A stretch of 7,427 bases of DNA from JBCBKZ01 sp039026975 (GCA_039026975.1 JBCCLI010000337.1:1-7427); one strand, 5' to 3'; numbered from the stretch's first letter, positions 1-6,677 are shown. Numbers and translations: made by a program. Notes: generated by a model from the letters alone, not told the origin.

Positions 1-1
1 C

Positions 2-961
2 ATTACTCGCCTCATTGTACAGGTAAATGGAAGACCCGTTTCTACCCAAAGAGGAAACATTGCCAGAAATACTGATTTACAAACTACTGTAGAAATACCT
101 CCTGAAAATTGTGTGGTTTCTCTTATAGCGGAAAACAGACATGGAAGTAGTGAGGCTGTCAGCATAGACGTGGCCTGGAGTGGCTCTCTCAGTATCAGCT
201 ATGAGCTTCAGAAGCCTAAACTGTACATCCTGGCTGTAGGCGTAAGTGAGTATGAACAGTCAGCTTATAATCTGGCTTATGCTGATAAAGATGCGGAGGC
301 CTTCATGGAGGTTTTACAGAAACAACAAGGCCTATTATACAGCAGAGTTATCCCTAAGATTTTCACTAATCGGCAGGCTACAAAGGATAATATTCTGGAT
401 GGACTGGACTGGCTAATCAAAGAGACTACCCAGAATGATGTGGCTATGATCTTTTTTGCCGGACATGGAAGAGAAAATAACCGGGGAACCTTCTATTATT
501 TACCTTATGGAGCAGATGTAGATAATATGAGGAGAACCTGCATTATGCGAGAAGAAATCAAGGATACAGTAGCTACCATCTCAGGGAAGATACTGGTGTT
601 TATGGATGCTTGCCATTCCGGGTATTTGATGGATAATAATTCCCGAAGGAGCCTGCCTGATATGACTCGCATTATCAATGAGTTAATTTCAGCTGAGAAT
701 GGAGCTGTGGTATTCTCTTCCTCTACGGGCAGACAGTTCTCCCTGGAAAATCCTGTTTGGGGACACGGGGCATTCACTAAGGCCTTAGTAGAAGGCCTGG
801 CAGGAGAAGCAGCCTATAAAGAAAATGCTAAAGTAACCTGTAAATCGCTAGACTTATACATTACCTATAGAGTGAAACAGCTTACTAAGGGGAAGCAGTC
901 TCCTACCACTAACTTTCCGCCTAATGTAGAAGATTTCCCCATAGCTATTATGGCAACCTAA
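2..961 (+). CDS. Caspase-like (C14/metacaspase-type) peptidase, C-terminal part, 5' end outside window
   Basis: The frame is open from the left edge (first full codon at base 2) with no in-frame ATG, so this is the 3' part of a longer gene; the GTG at 113 is an internal Val codon. About 319 residues are visible. Numbered from base 113, the caspase fold runs from about residue 35 to 255. It opens with KLYILAVGVSEY, carries the catalytic His118 in FFAGHGRE (codon at 464) and the catalytic Cys167 in MDACHSG (codon at 611), and ends with a VVFSSSTG strand and a GHGAFTKAL helix. The Asp two residues before the Cys is typical of metacaspase-type enzymes, which cleave after basic residues; the specificity here is inferred. 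The part before the domain (RLIVQVNGRP onward) looks like the Ig-like beta-sandwich that precedes the peptidase in large Bacteroidota caspase proteins, which often start with WD40 repeats; that part is not visible. The substrate is unknown. The stop overlaps the next start. Confidence 0.92.
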   Translation: MTRLIVQVNGRPVSTQRGNIARNTDLQTTVEIPPENCVVSLIAENRHGSSEAVSIDVAWSGSLSISYELQKPKLYILAVGVSEYEQSAYNLAYADKDAEAFMEVLQKQQGLLYSRVIPKIFTNRQATKDNILDGLDWLIKETTQNDVAMIFFAGHGRENNRGTFYYLPYGADVDNMRRTCIMREEIKDTVATISGKILVFMDACHSGYLMDNNSRRSLPDMTRIINELISAENGAVVFSSSTGRQFSLENPVWGHGAFTKALVEGLAGEAAYKENAKVTCKSLDLYITYRVKQLTKGKQSPTTNFPPNVEDFPIAIMAT

Positions 962-1368
962 TGCATTCACAAATGGAACGTACTTTTAAACCAGCTGGCT
1001 ATTCTTCTCTCTCTCCTTACCTCATAGTAGAGGATGCCGGGAGGCTAATTAAGTTAATGGAGGCCGTCTTTGAGGCAAAACTCCTTAGGAGATTTGATTT
1101 TCCTAATGGAGACCCTATGCATGTAGAGCTTAAAATAGATGATACGGTACTTATGATTACTACGGCTACTGAGACTTGGCCTTCCGCTCCTGTCATGCTA
1201 CACGTGTATGTACCTGATGCACAAGCCTGCTTCCAAAAGGCATTAGGGGCCGGATGTGAATCACTCAGGGAACCCGTAGTGGAGGAAGGAGATACAGACC
1301 TAAGGGGCATGTTTAAGGACTTTGCTGGAAATACATGGGCCATAAGTACCCAACAAAAAAACTCCTGA
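961..1368 (+). CDS. VOC-superfamily (glyoxalase/bleomycin-resistance fold, PhnB-like) protein
   Basis: This is a 135-residue protein of the size of a single VOC unit with two beta-alpha-beta-beta-beta modules. Module one starts at SPYLIVEDAGRLIKLMEAVF (about residues 18-37) and continues through HVELKIDDTVLMI (54-66). Module two starts at VMLHVYVPDAQACFQKAL (78-95) and ends in the typical GMFKDFAGNTWAIST strand (116-130). His54, Glu56 and His81 sit where VOC enzymes often place metal ligands, but the metal and reaction cannot be read from the sequence. Members include glyoxalases, dioxygenases, antibiotic-binding proteins and many of unknown role. The ATG at 961 shares its A with the stop of the caspase-like gene (TAATG), suggesting translational coupling; an ATG at 973 is an alternative start. 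No Shine-Dalgarno is seen. The stop codon lies inside the stem of the terminator serving the opposing gene. No signal peptide is visible, so it is probably cytoplasmic. Confidence 0.85.
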   Translation: MHSQMERTFKPAGYSSLSPYLIVEDAGRLIKLMEAVFEAKLLRRFDFPNGDPMHVELKIDDTVLMITTATETWPSAPVMLHVYVPDAQACFQKALGAGCESLREPVVEEGDTDLRGMFKDFAGNTWAISTQQKNS

Positions 1369-1384
1369 TCGCATGAATCAGGAG
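1355..1384 (-). terminator. Intrinsic terminator of the lipoprotein gene, overlapping the VOC gene end
   Basis: The arms CTCCTGAT (1362-1369) and ATCAGGAG (1377-1384) pair perfectly around a 7-nt loop. Read on the minus strand, the hairpin is followed by seven T (complement of 1355-1361), the classic rho-independent form. It lies 43 bases past the stop of the minus-strand lipoprotein gene. On the plus strand there is no T-run after the stem, so it is probably poor at ending the caspase-VOC transcript. Confidence 0.75.
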
Positions 1385-1391
1385 CTTACTA

Positions 1392-1412
1392 ACTACTACT
1401 ACTACTACTACT
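1392..1412. repeat. (ACT)7 trinucleotide microsatellite
   Basis: Seven perfect tandem copies of ACT (AGT on the minus strand) lie in the 3' untranslated stretch between the lipoprotein stop codon and its terminator. The tract is non-coding on both strands in the present annotation. Such tracts can change length by slippage; here that would only alter the distance between stop codon and terminator. Confidence 0.85.
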
Positions 1413-1427
1413 ACCCTGTTGAGATGA

Positions 1428-2177
1428 CTATATTTCTGTGATTTCTCCACTTTCCAGATCTACCATAAAGGTTCTACCTTGAATGGAAATGGTTGCTTTT
1501 CCCTGGTCTATGAAGACTATTGATCCTTCAAAACTGTAAGGACTTCCCTGGGGACCTATACCTGTCAATGTGTAGGTGGCGGTTCCACCTGTGATGGATT
1601 CAGAAGGTAAATCGAGAATTAATCCATCAAGGGTAAAGGTGGCTGAAGCACTGGTGGTGGATTTATTGAAGATCTTGGACTCCCAGGTTCCTGAACGAGT
1701 ATAGGTACCATTCAATTCAAAAGAGGTATAAAAGTTATTTAGCTTACTCAAGGTCCAGCTAGACCCTCCACTGTTAGATGAGGCCATTCTGGGACCATCA
1801 AAAGAAGAAGAATAGGTCAACTCATAGGCAAATGCTTCAGGAAGATTGAACTGATCACAGCTTGTCTCGTAGGTATAGGCTACCTGCGCATTGAAAGAAA
1901 TAGGAGATCCAGCCTGGTTAGTCCAGCTTAAGGTACTATCCTGGGTAAACCCACATACGCTATTTTGACTACTAGTGGCTGACTCATTAGAGGTCTCGGC
2001 TACTTCAGCAGTCATCCCCGTTAACCCGGCAGAAGAACTTGCGAGGGAAGTCCCTACAATTTCTGCAGCTTCTTCAGTGGCCATCCCAGCAGCAGAGGGG
2101 GTATCACTATCATTATCAGTACAGCTAACAGCAGTTATGAGAACAAAGGGAATTAAGAATGTATAAATCGTTTTCAT
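1428..2177 (-). CDS. Hypothetical outer-envelope lipoprotein
   Basis: The 249-residue product starts with a lipoprotein signal peptide: Lys2, a hydrophobic segment (about residues 4-15) and a lipobox ending TAVSC with the lipidated Cys19. The mature start CTDNDSD is acidic, resembling the lipoprotein export signals that send Bacteroidota lipoproteins to the cell surface; surface location is inferred. Residues 30-72 are rich in Ala, Ser, Thr and Glu and look like a helical or flexible linker. From about residue 75 the protein is rich in Ser, Thr, Gly and aromatic residues in alternating patterns (for example TYTRSGTWESKIF, TFTLDGLILDL, TATYTLTGIG), suggesting a beta-sandwich or barrel-like fold. 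Cys75 and Cys107 could form a disulfide. I do not recognise the family and assign no function. A purine-rich GAAAGAAAGAAAC precedes the ATG. It is divergent from the zinc-ribbon gene and ends at the terminator at 1355-1384. Confidence 0.85.
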   Translation of the reverse strand: MKTIYTFLIPFVLITAVSCTDNDSDTPSAAGMATEEAAEIVGTSLASSSAGLTGMTAEVAETSNESATSSQNSVCGFTQDSTLSWTNQAGSPISFNAQVAYTYETSCDQFNLPEAFAYELTYSSSFDGPRMASSNSGGSSWTLSKLNNFYTSFELNGTYTRSGTWESKIFNKSTTSASATFTLDGLILDLPSESITGGTATYTLTGIGPQGSPYSFEGSIVFIDQGKATISIQGRTFMVDLESGEITEI

Positions 2178-2199
2178 AGTTTCTTTCTTTCATTTCTAT

Positions 2200-2209
2200 A
2201 AGCCGGCTT
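2200..2209. promoter_or_regulatory. AAGCCGGCTT palindrome upstream of the lipoprotein gene
   Basis: A 10-bp perfect palindrome lies 22-31 bases upstream of the lipoprotein start codon, in the divergent region shared with the zinc-ribbon gene. It could be an operator or a chance GC-rich island; nothing identifies a binding protein. Confidence 0.2.
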
Positions 2210-2370
2210 CTTTCAAATTGTACTCACCCATTTTCAAAAAACCTGTCACATGGTGGTTCAACCATTCAACTTACTCCTTCTTCAAATCAGTTAGAACAAT
2301 AACCATTTATTTCTTAAAACGTAATGTATTTATACCTGTATCATATTTTTCGAATAAACAAATATACTGT

Positions 2371-2571
2371 ATGTCTGATCTTGCTCCCTGTAAAACCTGT
2401 AAGAAGGATATTTCTCCACGTGCAGAAGTTTGTCCCAACTGTGGAGAGCCGCAACCGGTATCCCCCTCTTCTGAAGAATCCACCAAGGTTCATAGAGACT
2501 ATTTCAGTTGGTGGTTGACAGGAATTATCATGTTTATTGCTTATTTCTGGACCAAGTGCTCAGTTGCTTAG
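2371..2571 (+). CDS. Small zinc-ribbon protein with C-terminal membrane segment
   Basis: The 66-residue product starts MSDLAPCKTC. Two knuckles, C7-x2-C10 and C21-x2-C24 (in CKTC and CPNCGE), form a treble-clef/zinc-ribbon of the kind usually annotated as a zinc-ribbon domain, which binds one structural Zn. An acidic, Ser/Pro-rich linker (about residues 28-40) leads to a hydrophobic aromatic segment from about 46 to 60 (FSWWLTGIIMFIAYFW), probably one transmembrane helix near the C-terminus. The frame is open upstream to 2218, but the residues before this Met are basic and aromatic with no domain character, and the zinc ribbon normally sits at the N-terminus, so the ATG at 2371 is preferred. 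The sequence just upstream is A/T-rich (aataaacaaatata) with no Shine-Dalgarno. Such proteins are usually small membrane-anchored proteins of unknown role; no partner is evident from the neighbours. Confidence 0.75.
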   Translation: MSDLAPCKTCKKDISPRAEVCPNCGEPQPVSPSSEESTKVHRDYFSWWLTGIIMFIAYFWTKCSVA

Positions 2572-2731
2572 GAGCTACTGTAAGCCGGTAAGGGTATTTT
2601 TCAAAAAAGGACTTTAGCATGGAATGGTAAAACTCAGGTATTCCGTTTCTCCAGTCAATTAAATACTGACAAATATTGAACTATTCCCCTTCCATCAACC
2701 CTTAATTACTGGTAGAATTAACGGATATTTA

Positions 2732-2741
2732 CCTAATTAGG
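2732..2741. promoter_or_regulatory. CCTAATTAGG palindrome upstream of the patatin gene
   Basis: A 10-bp perfect palindrome lies 43-52 bases before the patatin start codon. Just upstream, TTAATT (2702-2707) and AATTAA (2716-2721) form a second inverted repeat. Together they could be operator half-sites for the patatin promoter, but AT-rich palindromes arise easily by chance. Confidence 0.25.
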
Positions 2742-2783
2742 ATTCTCAAGACGTCCATTTATTTACCTATCCATATTATCCCT

Positions 2784-3992
2784 ATGTACAAAATACTGTC
2801 ATTAGATGGAGGAGGTAGTTGGTCTGTTCTCCAACTACTTACACTACAAGAAAAGTATGGAAATATGTCAGGACACGAGATCCTGAAAAAGTTTGACTTA
2901 ATTGTAGCTAACTCCGGAGGGAGTATAGTATTAGCTGCCTTAAGTGAGAACTATACCCTCCAAGAGGCGCTGGATTTATTCTATAAAGCAGAGAATAGAT
3001 CCATGATTTTTAGCAAGAATAGCTTCAAAGAGAAATTCTTTCCCGTAGGCCTTATACAATTGAGAAGTACATTTGGGCCCAAGTACAGTACGGTCAGGAA
3101 GAAAAAGGCCTTTGAGAAACTTTTCCCTACAGTAGATACATTACCTCTGTCAGCACTTCCTGCACACATAGGGAATCCCAAGCTCAGAATCATCATAGCT
3201 ACCTATGATGCACTCAATAACAGGGCTAAATTCTTTAAGTCTTATGGAAGTGAAAAACCTACATTTGATTCTGTACCCATCACTAAGGCCATTCACGGCT
3301 CCTCAAACGCCCCCATTCAATACTTTGATTTTCCAGCTAAGTTTAAAGCTGGGAATACAAACACATGGTACTATCTATGGGACGGTGCCTTAGGAGGATT
3401 TAATAACCCAACTGTAGCTGCCTTAATAGAAGCTATCAAAGCTGATATACCCTTAGATAACATTAAGATGGTGAGTCTTGGAACCGGAAAAAAGTTAATG
3501 TCTGTAGAGGATAAGCGAGACTTTTATGACAACATGGACATTACCATTCAGAACCGTTTCTACAAATTCAGGTTTTCAAGCTGGAAACATCAAATTGCCT
3601 ACTTCTTCTCCACAGTTCTAAACCAAGCGAAGACCATCCTTTATGAACCCCCTGATTGGGCAAACTATGTGGCCATGATGTTCTTAAGACAAGCACAGAA
3701 TAAAGACATCCCTAATAACTTTATCCGCCTAAGTCCTATGATTCATATCGGGAAAGGAACACCAGAAGCAGTCAAACCCCTCCTAAGAAAGCTATATAAG
3801 CTGGATATGGACCTCACCAGGGATGAAGATGTTCAACTATTGACAGATGCTTTTACAGAATGGAAGGCGGGCAACATCAAGAACCAACCCATAGAATACC
3901 GACTTAGACATGATAAAAAGAAAGATGAGGATGAATTAATCTATGAAACTGGGGATGAATACTTCCGGCAAGCCATGGACAGATGGACATAA
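2784..3992 (+). CDS. Patatin-like phospholipase / lipid acyl hydrolase
   Basis: The 402-residue protein has a patatin alpha/beta hydrolase domain at residues 1-210 with all three family blocks. The oxyanion loop is SLDGGGSW (6-13), the nucleophile elbow is VANSGGSI (41-48) with Ser44, and the catalytic Asp200 lies in WDGALGGFNNP (199-209). The GSSNAPIQYF stretch (172-181) corresponds to the usual S.A.P.YF block. Patatins use a Ser/Asp dyad to release fatty acids from membrane lipids. Two blocks are non-standard: the Arg/Lys-Gly expected after DGGGx is Trp13-Ser14, and the elbow starts with Ala42 instead of Gly. The dyad is complete, so activity is likely but not certain. Residues 210-402 contain the VSLGTG strand (230-235) and a charged helical tail without recognised motifs. 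There is no signal peptide, so a cytoplasmic enzyme acting on the inner membrane is inferred. The ATG is the first codon of the conserved strand; no Shine-Dalgarno is seen. It is monocistronic and converges on the permease gene. Confidence 0.9.
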   Translation: MYKILSLDGGGSWSVLQLLTLQEKYGNMSGHEILKKFDLIVANSGGSIVLAALSENYTLQEALDLFYKAENRSMIFSKNSFKEKFFPVGLIQLRSTFGPKYSTVRKKKAFEKLFPTVDTLPLSALPAHIGNPKLRIIIATYDALNNRAKFFKSYGSEKPTFDSVPITKAIHGSSNAPIQYFDFPAKFKAGNTNTWYYLWDGALGGFNNPTVAALIEAIKADIPLDNIKMVSLGTGKKLMSVEDKRDFYDNMDITIQNRFYKFRFSSWKHQIAYFFSTVLNQAKTILYEPPDWANYVAMMFLRQAQNKDIPNNFIRLSPMIHIGKGTPEAVKPLLRKLYKLDMDLTRDEDVQLLTDAFTEWKAGNIKNQPIEYRLRHDKKKDEDELIYETGDEYFRQAMDRWT

Positions 3993-4025
3993 AGAAAATC
4001 GGGATGCTACCTACTAGCATCCCGA
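3993..4025 (-). terminator. Strong hairpin terminator between patatin and permease genes
   Basis: The perfect 11-bp arms TCGGGATGCTA (3999-4009) and TAGCATCCCGA (4015-4025) flank a 5-nt loop. Read on the minus strand, the stem is followed by TTTTCTTT (complement of 3991-3998), so it fits as the intrinsic terminator of the permease gene ending at 4049. On the plus strand it is followed by AAAAAC, so termination of the patatin transcript would be weaker. Its core matches the hairpin at 7291-7335. Confidence 0.7.
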
Positions 4026-4048
4026 AAAACTGTCCCCAAATTATTTCT

Positions 4049-6475
4049 TTATTCTACTCTTAAGGAATCTACTGGCTTAGCCTGAGCGGAAATGATAGTA
4101 GACCTAAGAATGGTTAATAAGGCTAGTCCCATGACCATTATTACTGGGAGAATAAACAGATCAACCTGAAGTCCTATTCTGGTGGGATACTCCTGCAACC
4201 ATGAAGTTATGGCCCAGTAGGTGAAAGGAACTGCTATGAGTCCAGCAAAAATGACCAGGAATAAAAAGTCTTTTAATAAAAGCCCCAGTATATGCTGGTA
4301 GGTAGCACCCAGCACCTTGCGTATGCCTATTTCTTTGGTTCTTCTTACTAGGGCATACGAGATTAACCCAAATAGCCCTAGACAAGCTACTGCCACTGCC
4401 AGAAGGGAGAAAAGACTGAAGATTTTTCCTGATGTCTGTTCTGCCTTATACAGCTGCCCATATTTTTCGTCTGCAAAGAAATACTCAAAAGGATTTCCTG
4501 GGAAGGTTTGCTCAAAGGATTCTTGCATGTGAGGAATTACCTGTTCCAGGGAAGCTGTTTCCACCTCGAAAGACTGATAATCTCCTACGTAGGGATAGTA
4601 TCTGTAGAGCGTGGGAAGAGGATTATTTTTCAATGATCTATGGAAGTAGTCTTTAAATACCCCTTTCACTTTCAACTTATCTCCCCATTGATTAATCTCT
4701 ACCCCTATAGCTTCCTCAGGAGAACTAAATCCTAAGTGAGCTACGCCAGCTTCATTTAGCATAGTATAGTTAGAATCTTTGAAAGCCTCTAATGAGAAAT
4801 TTTCTCCTGCAATGATTTCAATTCCATACAGATCCATATACTGAGGGTTAATCCATTGCCGGTCAAACTGTACGCCTTCACTGGCTGGTTGTCCCCACAA
4901 ACGGGTACCTCCTACATTAAACTTATCCGTAATCCCAGGGACGGAGGATGAGGTAGCAGAAGCAGACACCCCGGCTGTATTTTCCATCGTATTGATAAAA
5001 GAAGCCATCTTATCATTATAGGTGGAATCTGTTACTGCAGGCCCTCTGACCACTAAAATCTGCTCTAGGCTCACTCCTTTTTCATGGTCTTGCATGAAAC
5101 TCAGCTGCCGAAAAATGGTGAAGGTAGCCCCTATCAGGATGATAGAAGTAGCAAACTGAAAGATCACTAATCCCTTTCTTAGCTGGTTATGAGAAAAGAG
5201 CGGCGTAGCCCCTGTATTAGGAAGGTTGAACGTTCCTTTCAATGAATTGGCAGGATTAAAGGAAGATAGAACCATAGCAGGGTAAAATCCTGAGATAAAA
5301 GCCCCGACGAAGGTTACTAGTAAAAGGACTGGTATAAAGTAGGGTAAATCCCAAAGTGTAAATCCTGATTCTCGTCCAGCTAATAAATCCAGATAAGGGT
5401 TGGTGAGCTGGTAAATGTATAGTCCTATGATAGCTGCCACTACATTGATGACTAATGCCTCAAATAGAAACTGTCCTACCAAATGACTTTTCGTAGCCCC
5501 ATTAGTCTTTCTTACGCCTACCTCTTTTCCTCTATCAACTGCTCTGGCTGTAGATAAATTGATGTAATTAATCCAGGCGATAATAATAATCAGGAATCCT
5601 ATGATGGTGAGAAAGCCCACTGTCTTCGCATCCCCATTAGGCTTAAACTCTTCCAGAAAGTTTGAGGTCAAATGAATATCCTTAACTGGCATGAGGCTAA
5701 AGAGCATTTTATGATTGTAGGCCTCCAGTTGTTCTTTCTGATTTTCTGCTACAAAATCATTTAACTTTTGAGCCAGTTCTACAGGGTCTGTTCCTTCTTG
5801 TAATTGTACATAGGTTAGAAATCCGTCCCAGTACCAGGCCGTTTCTACATCTTCACTCCAGGTTTTGATCATGGTGGGATAAGAAACTAATATGTTAAAA
5901 CCCAGGTGGGTATCCGCTGGAAGATCTTCTACTACTCCGGCTACCTCTATTTCCCCAGTCCCACTTACCGTAATCTGTTTTCCGGTGGGGTCTTCATTCC
6001 CAAAATATTTTTTGGCTGTAGACTCCGTCATGACCAGGGTGTAAGGCCTTTCCAACCCTGCTTTAGGGTCACCATAAACTGTTTTCAGGGAGAATAAATC
6101 TATGAGAGAACTCATCCCAAAATAGCAGTCAGGCTCCCTAAACACCTTATCTTCATATTCACAAATGGAAGATTTAGCATGCAGTTTCCCAAAGTCTAGT
6201 ACCTCTGGAAATTGCTCCTTCATGGCATTTCCAACGGTAGCAGCCCCACCAGACCACTGAGTGGAAAGCTCTCCCGCATCATATCTGTCCAAATGTACTC
6301 TGTAAAGTTCTTTCCCTTCCGTTAAATGGGTATCATAATTTTTCTCAAAAATGACGTATTGCCACACCAGGAGGGTAGCGGCTATGCCTATAGAAAGGCC
6401 AAGTATATTCAAACCTAGATATAAAGGGTTGCGCTTAAGATTGCGCCAGGTGATTAAGAGGTAATTGCGAAGCAT
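4049..6475 (-). CDS. ABC transporter permease, double-unit FtsX/MacB type
   Basis: The 808-residue membrane protein has two repeated units, the usual layout and length of the large Bacteroidota FtsX-family permeases. Unit one starts with NYLLITWRNLKRNPLYLGLN and has TM1 (about 17-40), a periplasmic MacB-type core domain (about 42-285) and TM2-TM4 (about 286-306, 335-357, 378-402). Unit two has TM5 (about 435-455), a second periplasmic domain (about 456-685) and TM6-TM8 (about 687-708, 734-757, 771-791). Each unit carries the cytoplasmic coupling motif after the first helix of its FtsX core: GKEVGVRKTNGAT (316-328) and TKEIGIRKVLGAT (713-725). Relatives work with a separate ATPase subunit, often in mechanotransmission rather than transport across the inner membrane; the substrate is unknown and the ATPase gene is not in the window. 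The ATG at 6475 begins directly before the conserved MLRNYLLITWRN block. The upstream gene on the same strand is a paralogue cut by the window edge. Confidence 0.93.
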   Translation of the reverse strand: MLRNYLLITWRNLKRNPLYLGLNILGLSIGIAATLLVWQYVIFEKNYDTHLTEGKELYRVHLDRYDAGELSTQWSGGAATVGNAMKEQFPEVLDFGKLHAKSSICEYEDKVFREPDCYFGMSSLIDLFSLKTVYGDPKAGLERPYTLVMTESTAKKYFGNEDPTGKQITVSGTGEIEVAGVVEDLPADTHLGFNILVSYPTMIKTWSEDVETAWYWDGFLTYVQLQEGTDPVELAQKLNDFVAENQKEQLEAYNHKMLFSLMPVKDIHLTSNFLEEFKPNGDAKTVGFLTIIGFLIIIIAWINYINLSTARAVDRGKEVGVRKTNGATKSHLVGQFLFEALVINVVAAIIGLYIYQLTNPYLDLLAGRESGFTLWDLPYFIPVLLLVTFVGAFISGFYPAMVLSSFNPANSLKGTFNLPNTGATPLFSHNQLRKGLVIFQFATSIILIGATFTIFRQLSFMQDHEKGVSLEQILVVRGPAVTDSTYNDKMASFINTMENTAGVSASATSSSVPGITDKFNVGGTRLWGQPASEGVQFDRQWINPQYMDLYGIEIIAGENFSLEAFKDSNYTMLNEAGVAHLGFSSPEEAIGVEINQWGDKLKVKGVFKDYFHRSLKNNPLPTLYRYYPYVGDYQSFEVETASLEQVIPHMQESFEQTFPGNPFEYFFADEKYGQLYKAEQTSGKIFSLFSLLAVAVACLGLFGLISYALVRRTKEIGIRKVLGATYQHILGLLLKDFLFLVIFAGLIAVPFTYWAITSWLQEYPTRIGLQVDLFILPVIMVMGLALLTILRSTIISAQAKPVDSLRVE

Positions 6476-6530
6476 GATGCGAAATAATTGAAGTTACTTT
6501 AATAGGTGTGCCAATTTTCATTCCACTATT

Positions 6531-6548
6531 ATAAACAGCTGATAAACA
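6531..6548 (-). promoter_or_regulatory. ATAAACA direct repeat, possible regulator site for the permease gene
   Basis: Two identical ATAAACA heptamers (6531-6537 and 6542-6548) are separated by GCTG, an 11-bp period that would put both on the same DNA face. They lie 56-73 bases upstream of the permease start codon. Tandem sites with 10-11 bp spacing are typical of response-regulator dimers such as the OmpR family, but no regulator gene is in the window, so this is only a candidate. Confidence 0.3.
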
Positions 6549-6646
6549 ATAATTTAACACATCTCTAATCTTCATTTCTTCTTTTTTATGTTTCATACTG
6601 AAACAAAGAAATGTGCCGGACTGGGACGATAAGAGACCCTTCCTCT

Positions 6647-6677
6647 CAAAATAATAGTGAGCACAAAAAGCCACAAA
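6647..6677 (-). promoter_or_regulatory. Bacteroidota-type promoter-like element for the permease gene
   Basis: On the minus strand, TTTG (complement of 6674-6677) is followed after 20 bases by TATTTTG (complement of 6647-6653). This resembles the Bacteroidota primary-sigma promoter, TTTG about 19-20 bases before TAnnTTTG, with one base missing in the -7 box. It would give a leader of roughly 165 nt containing the heptamer repeat. The imperfect match makes this tentative. Confidence 0.3.

Noticed and set aside
113..115. GTG as the start codon of the caspase-like gene
   Set aside because: The frame remains open to the window edge and the upstream residues read as continuous beta-sandwich sequence, so the GTG is an internal Val codon.
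2218..2370. Longer N-terminus for the zinc-ribbon protein starting at 2218
   Set aside because: The extension is an aromatic and basic sequence without domain character, while the domain starts naturally at the ATG at 2371, and the region is the divergent promoter area.
2784..3992. Patatin as the CapV effector of a CBASS operon
   Set aside because: No nucleotidyltransferase or accessory gene is adjacent, and the motifs differ from the usual DGGGx[RK]G form.
4161..4656. Several short frames on both strands within the permease
   Set aside because: All lie inside the strongly supported permease coding sequence in other frames and have no independent domain support.
6435..6674. 79-codon minus-strand frame upstream of the permease, considered as a small regulator
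   Set aside because: It overlaps the permease start in another frame, has no recognisable helix-turn-helix or other domain, and covers the likely promoter.
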